A DNA stretch of 64,000 nt from NCBI RefSeq assembly GCF_958295425.1, contig NC_081145.1, positions 14,537,443 through 14,601,442 of the forward strand. Reading direction: 5' to 3'. Both the position numbers and the translations under genes were made by a program. Under the pieces are notes generated by a model. It saw nothing but the letters and a program-made list of their open reading frames with translations, did not search any database and had not been told where the DNA came from. Below, piece after piece: positions 1 through 11,570 of this stretch. Within the stretch, counting starts at the first letter, position 1, and each line of letters begins with the position of its first letter. Origin of the DNA: Solea solea (taxonomy: Eukaryota > Chordata > Actinopteri > Pleuronectiformes > Soleidae).

Positions 1-1938
1 CTGGATGGAGTGGTGGCAGAGACTGTGTCTGTGTACACTATAGAAGAAGGTTCAATGGGAGTTGAGCTGTGGTGCTACGCTGCTGACAGGCTTGTGATTC
101 ACCCACCATAGAGGACAAAACACAAAGAGGACAGGCCTCATCCATCCTTGGCCTTCTCTTCAGGAGAAGACCACAGGGCAACACAACAGAACAGAACAGA
201 CAGAACACACAGACATCAGAGGCACAGAACTCCCAGCTTGTTCCACTGCTCTCAGCTTTATCACTGCAGCCACTGACGCTGTATCCCCACCCCCCTCTCC
301 CTCCAGAGATCTCTATCTCACAGCCCTCCTCCACATCTTCAGCATCTCAGTCCCTCCATCCCAACAGTGCCGCGCAGCACCAGATGAACTCTGCTATCTG
401 ATCTAAATCGAGGAAAGATCACTGCAGGATATTTTCTCACAATGTGACGGTTTACTCCAACCGGCCACGTAAACAAACCGATCAGAGTGAGGAGAGCTAT
501 TGCAACACGAGTTTGAACCAATTAGGTGGGAATAATATGATTTTAACCCAGTTAAGATGCAATAAAACACGACAATCATTAAAGCGTGGTGGTATGTTCA
601 CTATGTCACAATGTTACATCAGCCTCTCCCCTCTAGCCAAGCCTAAGTGTCTACTTTAAAGCCTTGTGTGTCTTCCCAGGACTAGCAGCTTCAAAAAATC
701 CCACATACACCTTAACAACCAACCTCTTTAAAATACTTTGATAACATCAAACATGCATTTGCTAAGGTTCAAACCAAAGATCCCGGCCCACTTTAATCAG
801 CTGCCTAAAAGCCTGTAATGTGTCATGTGGATAATGTCCTTGTCCCAGAGGCATGCCCTGGAGAGGCCCTCAACACAGAGCCTCTAATCCACAAACGCGG
901 AGCCACACTCTATTCATTCAGGAATCTGTGTCTGTTCTCCTCGCACTGCTGGAGTCAACAAGACTGGCCATGTTTACATGGAATTAGCCTACATTTTAGT
1001 AAAATGAACCAAAAGGAGTGGTGGAACATGCACAATTAATTCACTTACAGACAACACCTCCTGTGATTTGTGATTCTCACATACAATAGAGGGCACTGCA
1101 CCTCGTCGGCCCGGATTAGAGTGAAATCCAGGCAGGAGGCGGGCTGTGACAACTGAACTGAGGGTTAATTTATAATTAATCTTTTCCTTACTGTGCACGG
1201 TTGCTTGTTATTTTGGGTAGGTCTATCGCTGTGTGAATGCACTCCATTGTTTGTTTTTGTGTTCTCCCTGCACAAGCATTAGCAGTGCAGTGTGTTTTGA
1301 CTCCTTTAGCATTTTCAGCCTCATTACTTATATAATTTGTTCTGACATGCACTCAGAGCCACTGGAGCATGTTATACTCATGACAGGCTCTGGCTATGTT
1401 CAACTAAAGGTTGTAGTGTTAGGCCCCAGCCATTGGGTGGCAGTGCAGGGCTGTGGCTATAGTTGTCTTGCCAAGTTAAGCCAAGCTTCCACCCACTATT
1501 TCCAGCCCACAGGCTTTTGGCTCTGAGCTCCAGCCTCTGATAGCTCCAGGCTTAGGCTGCTGCTAGCTTCCCCACCCCCACAGCATAGCTCTGAGATGCC
1601 TTCATCTTTCCTGAAGAAGCAAAGCTGGCTAGGCGCTCGCTCAGGCCTGACTGAGGCTGTGCCACATCAGGTGAAAGCAGTGGGAGTGCAGGCCAGGGAG
1701 GGCACACTCACAACCGTGCCTCTCAAAGCCCTACCAGCGTCAAGAAGGTCCTCACCATGCAGCCAACACCTTCTCACTCCACTGCTGCACAAGCCCCTGG
1801 ATGCTCAGTGCACTCAACAGTAAAAATAGTTTGTCTCTGGACCAGCTGAGGTACGCTCTCTAGTACCTTGAATGAGAAAAGACCTCACTCTGAACACATA
1901 CTTATACCCACACTGGAATAAGCTGCTTTTAAAAGTGA
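1..1938. other. Non-coding stretch, no gene seen
   Basis: Mixed unique sequence with short, unconvincing open frames on both strands. The first 360 bases are CT/CA-rich. No splice-bounded coding segment or transposon family is recognised. Confidence 0.7.
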
Positions 1939-1958
1939 GGAGAGAGAGAGAGAGAGAG
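1939..1958. repeat. (AG)n microsatellite
   Basis: An uninterrupted AG run of about ten units follows GTGAGG. Confidence 0.9.
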
Positions 1959-4748
1959 TTGAGGAGAGCGTGTGTTCTGAGACTCAGTGGGATCACAATC
2001 AAGTCACCTACACCGTTTATCTTGAAGTACTGACTGGTCAATGGTCCTTAAGCTACAATTCAAACAATAAAAAGATGATGATAACCAATTTCAAACTAAA
2101 ATGTCTTTGCTCATAACTGCCACTCTGACGGTCAATATTTATCGACATGAGCTGTGATGTCAACGGCTTTTTGGTGCGAAACAGACAGCTGCTGCTGCAC
2201 TTGAGCTTGACCAGCACAGGCCACTGATCCCATTCATCGTGCATGCCTGCCTGCCGCCTTGTCCTCCTCCCTCCCTGCCTGCTTCCCTGCCAGCCAGCCC
2301 TGCCTGCTCAGTCTACGACATCAAAGCCAGGCTCAGTTAGATGGGTAGAAATGCTTAAGCCCATCCCAGCAGCCTGCTGCTCCTCACAGCACTGTGAGAT
2401 GGCCTCTGCAATGCAGGCCACTTCAAAGACACCTGCACAATCACACCATGTGCATAACCACGAGAGCTGGACAGCAGTTCAAGGCTGATTTCCTGTATGC
2501 AGCTTTGCAGCCTGGCATGGTTATTGTGGACAATGGGCATGGCATAGAGGAGAGACAGTTGAGCCAAATGTTGTAGCTTGCTCTTTGTCTGTCTAAGCAG
2601 TTCAAGGACACTGATTCACCACACTAGCAGACCCTTTGAGGGGATGATGTGTCACGAAGAGCACGTGTACTATAGGGCTACTATGTAGGGTAATTTAAAA
2701 AATTAGTATTGACTACAAATGACCTGCAAGATTAGGCTATAGTTTTAAACAAATGTATTTTCTTCACATTTTTTTAAATAAACACTATAACATAATGGCA
2801 ACATAGACACAATGAAATAAAGATGGCAATCTTCAGGTCTGTGCAAAGGTGGAAAATCACAAGTCAAAATCTCCTTGCTGTTCCCATTCGACCCTTGGAC
2901 TACTGACATAACACTGAAGGATTATGATTATCCCTTACATTAGAGACCCATACCAAGGCTGCCTTCATAATGCTGAGAGCTTAACCCATTCCTCGATTGG
3001 ACCATTAAATAATTTCCCGACAGCCCTATGATTCACAGTAGAGGTATGATGTAAAGGAGGAAAACTACATATGTTTCTCTGTGCGAGGCTCTGTCACTGT
3101 GTATGTGTGTGTGTGTCGCATGCACTGTGTTGACAGCTGTCAGTGACAGAGTGAAGGAAGTCCGTCAGCTCATGTCAGAGATTACGTAAGGAACCTGGAA
3201 AAGGAGCGGCATTACGAGCAGATTAACAATTTGTCTCTTATAATCAGACAGACTGTGTTAGTGCAGCCTCCTCTTTACAATATTTTTGCAACAAAAACGT
3301 ACAAAAGCTTGCCGGGATCATATGTCTGCTCTATACATACATACATACAGCAATTTATTTTGCTACATGGCTTTCCCATTAGCACTGAAAATCAGCTGTT
3401 GGTTGATAAACAGAGTCCTCTCTAAACAGATACCAATGACAGTCAGATCTAGCTGCGGAGCGACGCTATAGTCGAACAACAACTATCAGAATTCTGCCTC
3501 TTTTCATCTGCCAGGGCTCAGCTGTCGTGTGAAGTCGCTCAACACAATACGTTTTTAAAATTCCCATTTATGCAGCAGAAGAAAGGTTATTTGAATGTCA
3601 GCAGCAAAGGACAGTCGTGGCACGAAACACAGGCTGAATAGCATGAATGTGTCTGTGAGGCTGTTGGCATATCTCCGTAGCACTGGTCGACTTGCATTTG
3701 CAGGTTTGCAGCACAAGGAGCACACGGCGTTGTGCAGAAATTCACCTGCAGACCCAAAACTCTATATCATCATTTTTTACAGCTTCCATTCAACCCATAA
3801 ACAAGCTGAAGTCATCAGAAAAATATTCTGACCAGGGGGATTAAACCACAGAGAGACATAATTGACACATTTTGATGTCTACACTGTAATTCCCCCCCAA
3901 TCATTTAGCTGCCTAAGCTGTGATCCCCTTCACTAGAGACTGTGTATTTGAAGAGATATTTCTGTTTCAAAAAATGGGCTCTTTAAGCCTTTCCTATTAT
4001 TTCTTCATAGCTGTGCAGTGACTTTGCTAAGCTCAGGTCTGGACCATTGCCCTGGGCTGCTTTTAGGATGAACTCATGCGTGCAACTCTGTATTTGTTTG
4101 TGTGTGAGGTCTATTAATATTTCAACACAGCCCAACTCAAGCTGCCCGTTCAACACAGTAGTGCTTCTCTCTTCATGTCTTTCCCTGTATTTACTTGACT
4201 GTTTTATTGAAGTGCATTCTGACACCCTCTATGAGGAGAGAGAGGAAGATGTACCTCCACACCGCAGCACAAGACATCTCTCTTTCTCCACCAGTGTAAC
4301 AGTAATTTGGGCACTAATTTATGTGTTGTTGTGGCATAGATTGACGAGCTTCCTGGCTGGGAGTCTGCGTGCCTGCACTCTTGGGGAAACAACAAAAGCC
4401 CTGGTTTACCGAGCAGACGAGCACCGTGAAGGGTAGCATGTGTGCGGCGCTCCTCTCCCCTTCCCTGTCTGCCTCACCTGAGCTCAAATCTTTACGCACT
4501 CCTTACTTCCCTCTATCCATCTTCCCCCACATATCCCCTCCTCATCAGTAACTGCGATGACAAGCGCAGTTGTGCCCAGGTGCTGGGGACCGCAGGGCAA
4601 ACCTCTTGCTTATGTGTGAGATGTGCATGTGTGCCAGGAGGGAGAGAGGCTCATACTGTTGACTCTGATGGCAAAATACAATCTGCAGACAGCTCTCACT
4701 TGTGCTTTCTACCAGCCTCTAGTTAGTCACAGAAATCCAGAAATGCAG

Positions 4749-4750
<2 letters not shown>
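1959..4750. other. Non-coding stretch, no gene seen
   Basis: Unique sequence with a CCTGCCTG-rich patch (2244-2310), a small (TG)n at 3104-3116 and a short CATA run near 3337-3350. The 129-codon frame at 4047-4436 has no recognisable domain and overlaps open frames on the other strand, so it is not called. Confidence 0.65.
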
Positions 4751-4800
<50 letters not shown>

Positions 4801-4807
4801 TATATAA
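4751..4807. repeat. (TA)n microsatellite
   Basis: About 28 TA units with a single C interruption (TACATA near 4794). Confidence 0.95.
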
Positions 4808-6061
4808 TCTGTGCTGCAAATATTAACATACTTTGTCTACGTATGTCATTTGGTTTGACGTTAATATAAAATCAAACATGACACATGTCTGTTTTCTATT
4901 AAATAGAATGGAGACATGAACGTTTCACATTTGAGTTGCTTCTGGATTCTTTGCTTTACTCACGCACAGCGCAGGAAGCCACTGGGCTGCAGCACAACTC
5001 AAAATCACTGAGGCCGAAATCACAGAGGACCACCTGGTTGACTGGTGCAGGAGTTTGAATTCTAAGATTTAGCGGAGGTCATTGCGATGTGTCTGAAACT
5101 TACATCGGACCACTTAAACTAAGCAGGCAATCGTTAAAGCCTTAGTTAAGCTAAGCACCTCTCAGCCTCCCATCTCCCTGCAGGGACGGCAGCCTGGTGG
5201 GCACCTTTAGAAAAACAAGGATATATAAATAATGAATCCTTCAAAACCTCCACTGCAATTACACGCAGAAACCTTTACACAACAACAAAAAAAACCCTTG
5301 TTCTATTTCACCAGGGAATTTGCCACACTGTATAACTTCCTTCCTCCTATAATTGCTGTATTAGTATGCATTTCTGTAAGACAACCAGAATTCAGCTGTG
5401 GGTTTTTGAATAGGATCTTTCTACTGTTTCACACACACAAAAAAAAACTTACATCCATACAACTTCCTGCTGCTGCATTGTCTTTTTGCCAAAGGGGTGA
5501 CAGAGCATATGAGCATTTTATGTGCATATTTCAGACCAAGTGCATATTCAGGTGCCACAGCTATGGTGGATGCTGGGGAGGGTGTTAGTGGGAAAAAGAG
5601 GGGGGAAGACTGGAGGTCCCAGCCCATGCTGCTTCTAAGGGTCAGTGGGTCAGAGGCATGCAGCCAGAACACACATGGAGAGCAGACTGAATAGTTCAGC
5701 TGACAGTAATTGTCCCTCTGTGGTCTCTTTAGGAAAACATGTTTCCAGACAATGTAGCCTGGCTGCATGGGGCCAGGTAGTAATCATGATCTTCATTTGC
5801 TCTATCGAAGAGGGAAGCTCTGCATTAGCCTTCAGTTCGAGTGCAAGTCACTATTTCCACTTGCACTGACATCAGCTGAAGCCAAGTCTGAACTAGCACA
5901 CAGGGTTTATAAATCAAATTATGAGTTTTATTCCCAAGTATTAAAAAAAAAAAAAACAAAAAAAAAAACGTAACCTGGCATGGCAGACTGAAATTGTGTA
6001 ATATCTGCAGCAAATCAGGAAACAAAGATCCACAGAGTAAAAGAAAAGAATGCTTGTGAAA
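4808..6061. other. Non-coding stretch, no gene seen
   Basis: AT-rich unique DNA, with two oligo-A runs at 5941-5968 just before the repeat cluster. No coding signal is supported. Confidence 0.65.
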
Positions 6062-6428
6062 AAAATCCATCTATCCATCCATTCATTGTCCACCTCATTA
6101 TCCTCCACATTTGGGTCCCAGGTCACTGGAGCCAATCCCAGTGGACACAGGGCAAAAGGCGGGGTACACCCTGGACAGGTCGCCAGTCCATCGCAAAGCC
6201 AACACACAGAGATGAATAACCATTCACGCTCACATTCACACCTACAGGCAATTTAGAGTGTTCAATTAACCTCTGAATGTTTTTGGACTGTGGGAGGAAA
6301 GCCAGAGAAAACCCACACACACACGGGGAGAATATGCAAACTCCATGCAGAGAGGCCCTTGTTCCAAACGGGTCATCGACCATGAGTCTTTTTCCTGCAA
6401 GGCAACAGCGCTAACCACCATGTGGCCC
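6062..6428 (-). repeat. Fish L2/SINE-type interspersed repeat with tRNA-like head
   Basis: Read on the minus strand, the element starts with a head containing GTGGTTAGCGCTGTTGCCT. It continues through GGAGTTTGCATATTCTCCCC, CTCCCACAGTCCAAAAACAT and CTCTAAATTGCCTGTAGGTG, then GATGGACTGGCGACCTGTCC and GGTGTACCCCGCCTTTTGCC, and ends in a tail of ATGGATGGATAGATGG units (6066-6086 on the plus strand). I recognise this block order as a very abundant teleost repeat related to the 3' ends of L2-type non-LTR retrotransposons (Maui-like) and SINEs sharing that tail. About 370 bp is present and nearly full length. Divergence looks modest. The tail of short tandem units marks the 3' end of a retroposed copy. 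Exact Repbase name not asserted. Confidence 0.88.
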
Positions 6429-6489
6429 CGAGTGAACAAAATACTCTTAATAATAATTCTAAATTTATAATACTTAAGTCTAAGTTTAT

Positions 6490-6606
6490 CTTTTATTTTC
6501 TTACTTCTATATTTTTGGATATGTCTGCACTGGGAAACCTGCACTTTTAATTCCTTTCTGCAATGTGTCATTGTCACAATGACAATAAAGATTCTGATTC
6601 TAAAGT
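6490..6606 (+). mobile_element. LINE 3' end with GATTCT-type tail
   Basis: The stretch CTGCACTGGGAAACCTGCAC, then CTTTCTGCAATGTGTCATTG, then TCACAATGACAATAAAGATT and a short TCTGATTCT tail resembles the 3' untranslated end of fish non-LTR retrotransposons (L2/Rex1-like). These commonly finish with ACAATAAAGATTCT followed by tandem copies of the last few bases. The AATAAA inside it would be the retrotransposon's own polyadenylation signal. Only the terminal 80-120 bp is present, as expected for a 5'-truncated insertion. The upstream boundary is vague because 6433-6490 is plain AT-rich sequence. It lies directly beside the minus-strand repeat at 6062-6428 in the opposite orientation. Confidence 0.62.
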
Positions 6607-7635
6607 ATATAAAACTATGACTAACATTCCGTTTTCTCTTTATCATCATTGGGTATTAAAGGTAGATTGATGAGAGGAAAAATGAATTCAAATCATCCAG
6701 GCACAAGGCTGCAACAAGCAAATGAGAAAAAAAAACATGTAAGACTGACTGAGTCACACACAAACCAAGTCTAATGAAAATATAGAAATATTTTCTACAA
6801 GCCTCAGCAACGAAGCCTCCATTGTGACACGTGACTTTCTTACTCAATATATTTTTTACAGCTAGGCTGATGAGCAGTTTTTACCACACCTCTGCCATTC
6901 TGCTTGAAGGTCTTTGGTATTCATCAGCTGTAAAAGAGCAGGCAAGGACAGGGAAGATGAATGACATCAATGGCCAGCCGATACTTCCAGGGACATGTGA
7001 TTGAGACAAATGAGCCTTGTTACATTAGCTGGGATACTGAATCCTGCTGCTCAAAGATCCAGAGCTTGATAGAGCTGAAACTAGAGGCACCCAACCTTTC
7101 CACAGATCACTGGAGTCATAGGGCCCCAAAAAGAAGAGCTTTCTCAAAAGAACCTGCTTCACTAGTCCCACTCTTTCTTTCTGTTTTTTTTTACTGCATA
7201 TTTTACTTTTATACTGTATGGGTCCTTTTTGTATGTGCATGAACACTCATACTGCCATGGCCTTCAAAAATGTTCTGGCCCTCGCTACAGATGCCGAGAG
7301 CAAATTAAAATGAGACAGAGTCATTATCTAATCCATATAAAGTGCCTTTGGCTATTAGTGCTGTAATAAGTGACTGCAAACACTTCCATCATGATTTTTT
7401 TTTTTTTGCCCTGCCGTTTCTCCCTCTGGAAATAAGCACATTTTAATTTTACAATTTAGATCATTGAATCGAACTCAAGTCGGACAAGTGCGTTGAACTT
7501 GTGGGAATGCAGATTTTCAAACAGCCAGGGAAACACAAAGGTCATGATAAGTTGACACAAAGAATGAACAGGATTTGCAGATGTCTCAGTGCACTTGGTA
7601 TATTGCTTTATCAGTTGCATGGAAAAAAATGCATC
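6607..7635. other. Non-coding stretch, no gene seen
   Basis: AT-rich sequence with short A and T runs (7387-7397). The open frames at 6961-7242 show no domain. Confidence 0.65.
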
Positions 7636-7738
7636 CCCTATCCCCTTTCCTTAACCTTAATCATCACAAGTAAATGCATGCCCCTTAACCTAATCCTACT
7701 CTAAGACCGACCTATCCTATTTCTACCCGTAACCCTTT
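7636..7738. repeat. CCTTAACC-rich degenerate repeat
   Basis: This stretch contains TATCCCCTTTCCTTAACCTT, then AATCATCACAAGTAAATGCA, CCCCTTAACCTAATCC and CTACCCGTAACCC. It resembles a dispersed fish repeat made of degenerate CCTAACC units with an ATCACAACTAAATGCC insert. It is too divergent to be telomeric DNA and has no exact (CCCTAA)n run. Confidence 0.4.
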
Positions 7739-10212
7739 TTGATTATTCTTGAGTAATTTCAGTAATCCCTGCAGAGCAACTCCACCGTTGTCATTCTACT
7801 TCCTTTAGTTGTAGCAGACCGTATGAAATGCATTCCTAGATGACAGAAGTGCACGAGGAGCGTCTACTGCCATGCCGAGTTCACAGACAGCTGACAGTGT
7901 GTGAGGCACATTCCCTTTGCGCTGCTGTTTTCATAGTCCTACAAACACTGGCCTGCTTTTGTTTGACATGGCAGGATTAAGCAGCCATGCACAAAGCATG
8001 TATCCCTCCTTGGGTGCTTTTCTTACAGGGGAAGGCCTGAGATCTGGCTGCTACCTTTTGGTGAACCAGCTTCCCTGCTGACAGTGAATGTGCCGTGGTG
8101 TTCTAATCCCAAGCAAATAAACAAGTGCCAAGATTAATGATTGCATAAACACATCCCAAAAGCCCTGGAATAACAATCAGCTCCTCAAACTGTTCTGCTG
8201 CTGCGCAAATGCTCTCTCGGAGTCAGGTGACAGTCTTTTCTTTCTGCTGCCTCCCAACAGCCAGGAATGGTCTGTCAATGCTTTGTAGCTTCATTAACAA
8301 CAGGCATCTGTCAATATTTTCCACACGACAGGGGATATTTGCAGGGCTGCACTGGCCACTACAAATAATCTCATGCCTTTAGCACCAAACATAACACACC
8401 TGCCATGGGCTATAATGATGAAAGCATGGGTGGAAGAGAGTGGATATGTTGATGCAGTCCTGATTACAGTAGTTTGCAAACTCACTATTCTAGAACAACA
8501 GCATATTTGACACATGAAAAGGACAGTAAAACAGACATCTAAGGGGACATTAGAAGTGTGTACAGCAATAAATCACAACCACAACAGGCCAAAAAAGGCC
8601 ATTAAAATGACATTAGGAGCACGGACCATCCTCTCATCCCTGTTACTCCTGGTCTATGCCTATAAGACAAGCTGGGCTGTGATGAGTATCAGAGAAAGAG
8701 AGATGGAGAGCTCAGTGCAGTGTAGTCCATTGGTCCAGGGCAGGGGAGCGTGGGACGTTCAGATGAAGTGGGGAGCCCCTCACCAGGAGGTTGCTCCTCA
8801 ACATGAAGACAGACATAGAACAGCGCCTAATGAGGGGTGAAGTGGAGCACCCTGTGGGACCCCCTCAGGCACATTCATTAGGAGATGAAAACGTGTTTCC
8901 TATAGCAGAGAAATTGCCTGCCGTGGCTCGGACGTGTTTAATTCAGGGCCATGTGAAAACACAAGGCCACTCTGGCCAGGTCTGCTACGGTCAAGGGAAT
9001 CAAGAACACACAGGGCTGGCGGGCTTTGATGCCACCTTTTAATATTAAATATTAACGTTCAGATTATTAAAGGTCAAGTGGACTGACACTTCTAATTGTG
9101 GGTTGTCGACAGGCTATTATAGAGAAAATGTGAGGCTTATCACAGCGTTTTCATTCCCTTTAATGCATTGCATTTTGTTGCATCTTTTTGACTCCAGGCA
9201 AAAATAATAGATTTATTTAGCGAGTAGTGGTTTGTGGAAGGGAACCAAGGATTATGGTAATATAGCACTGCTGAGTGCTGCTAGCTAAATACTGTAAAGG
9301 AGAAACCCGCTGCTGTGAGAAACACATCGCCGGAAGAATATCTGAGAGGTTAAATTTATAAGATTGCACAAATCTGCATTCACAAATACATCTTAAAAAT
9401 CTCATATTGCAAAAGGGAATGTTGTTTGTAAAGACAACGGAGAAGACAGTGCCTCTTTCCTTTCAGCGTACGAAGAGTATTACAGAGAATCAATCCATGG
9501 TGATTCAAATATACATACACTTATCACAGCCGCTTATCCTTGTTCCTGATGAATCCTCACATTTATTAGGGCTGTCTTCTTGCCTTGTTAGATATGTATA
9601 ACCAATCTCCTGTAATTAGCAACTGCTAACCTTTGGGGTGCTAATCCCCCATGAATTGTGGATTTGTACATCAAAGCCCACTCTCTCCAATATAACTGGT
9701 GCTTGAAATTACACTCAGTTTGAAACCTGCAATTATTTGTATAGCATGGATGCAAACAGTCTCCTCTTTTATGTCTCTGAGAATCCCGTGGGTTTGCAGT
9801 AAAGGATCCTTAATCCACTCCAGTGGAACCCAAATATAGTTAACAAGAGCTCCCTGAAATTTAGATACACAGCCGAGTGCCTGGCATGCACGAAAAGGGG
9901 AGAAAGCTTCTCTCTTGCACACTGCTTTATACCATTTGTTTTATTTTTGCAATGTTAAGATTAGATTTCTTTGGCGGCGCCGATGCCTCATCTAAGAAGC
10001 TGGCTATCGTGTGCGTTTGATAATTAATGAAATATCATTGGTCTTTTCCCTTTGTTTAATATAATCAAATGTCCAGGGCTTTGTCAACAGGACTAATGCT
10101 CTGGTGTTTAGAGTCAGCTGCAATTTATTCCCTCCTCCATTCAAGGCCAGACTAAATCCATTGTGCAAGAAGGGAGAGATTATAGAGAGGGAAAGCAACT
10201 GAGAAAGCTTCC
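7739..10212. other. Non-coding stretch, no gene seen
   Basis: Largely unique sequence. The part at 9580-9670 has a small GGGGTGCTAATCCCCC hairpin and TAAT-rich words that could be regulatory. The 108-codon frame at 8514-8840 lacks any recognisable domain. Confidence 0.6.
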
Positions 10213-10234
10213 CACACACACACACACACACACA
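10213..10234. repeat. (CA)n microsatellite
   Basis: Eleven CA units. Confidence 0.95.
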
Positions 10235-11329
10235 TAAACTTGATGCTTTTGCAGAGAGGATGCCTGAAGCATTTATTTTCTTTAATGAGAGACATGAGTC
10301 TCACATGTGTCAGTGATGCACAGCATGGGAACAATAGGGTGGGCTTTAATCCCATCAATCTACCACATTTATCCCTGTATCACATCAATACCTGTCAGTT
10401 AAACTGGATGAGATAAATCATTCCAAGCAGACTGAGTCAGGGCCACTCTGAGCCCAGTAAATATGCAGACTTAAAAAAAAAAAAAAGAATCAGGGGTGAA
10501 CGCAGTTGCAGACATGTGTCTTAAGCAAGGAAATACATTAGATTACCTTGCGAGACACAATGAAACAAAGATCGTCCTTCCTGCACTTACTGTAGTAAGT
10601 GATTAAATCGCTATGAATTAACAATGATGCTGTTAGGTATTTAGAGGGAACGCTACACCTTGGGTGTCACATAAGCCTCCCATGGAAATCTCTTTACTTA
10701 CCTTATTGTAACAGAATCCCACAGTTACATCTCTTTTACCATCTTACATGGGAACTGACACCACCGCTTCTGACACCTGACATAAAATGCATGCACAAGT
10801 GGGCAAGGTGCTATTGGATGACATGGAAATGTTGACTGTGACAAGTGGGATGGATTCATCCAGCTCAACTGTGTGGATTTGTTTGTGCATTGTCTAGATA
10901 TGTGAACCTGCCCTAACATGTGAGCTAAGAAAATGCTGGCGAATCTTCAAAAGTCCTAACCACCTATATGCAATAACATCAGATTTATCATTAGATTAAA
11001 AGAAAAAAAAACATATAAAACACACCAAGGGTTGGCTTTGAGCAATAGCAATAACCCTACAGGAAGCCAAATGATGAGTTATGTACTTTGGCTTGAGAGT
11101 GCATGGGGCAGTAATGTACAGTATATGTGTATGGTAGCTAAGTTTCTCGGTACAGCATAGGAGCCACTCAGAGAGAATACATTTGGTGTAAAATTGCTTC
11201 ATCTGTTTACAATTCCATTTGGAGTTTATGAGAGAGACAGGCAAACACAGCCTGATATATTGCCCCAGTGTCACGGCATGGCAGGAGCATCCACACAAAG
11301 ATTCATCTCTCACTTAGAAGCCAAATGAT
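10235..11329. other. Non-coding stretch, no gene seen
   Basis: Unique AT-rich sequence with an oligo-A run near 10472-10485. Nothing else recognised. Confidence 0.65.
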
Positions 11330-11570
11330 ACGTCTAATTTGCTGCAAGCACAGTTATTTTTAACCGCTCCAGCTGTCAGATAATGGAGCTTGACTGTCAG
11401 TGCCGGTGTATGTGAGCGTGTTAAAAGGTTGCAACTCTTTTCAATTTACTATTCCCTTTGAGTGAATTACAAAATGCACTTTCTCATTAGATACCCTGAT
11501 TGACATTGCTTTTTCTTTTATCAAAACCAAAGGGGGTTTAAAAAGAGTTGTCTGAATTAAGATGTAGACT
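11330..11570. promoter_or_regulatory. Candidate conserved non-coding element
   Basis: Contains three TGTCAG words (MEIS/TGIF-like half-sites) within about 40 bp, reading AGCTGTCAGATAATGG and GACTGTCAGTGCC, plus a CCCTGATTGACATTGC PBX-like word and a CTCATTAGATACC block. There is no repeat or coding signal. The motif clustering is visible; function is inferred. Confidence 0.22.

Noticed and set aside
5941..5968. Oligo-A run that could be a processed pseudogene tail
   Set aside because: No transcript-like sequence precedes it on the plus strand, and the run is broken by C.
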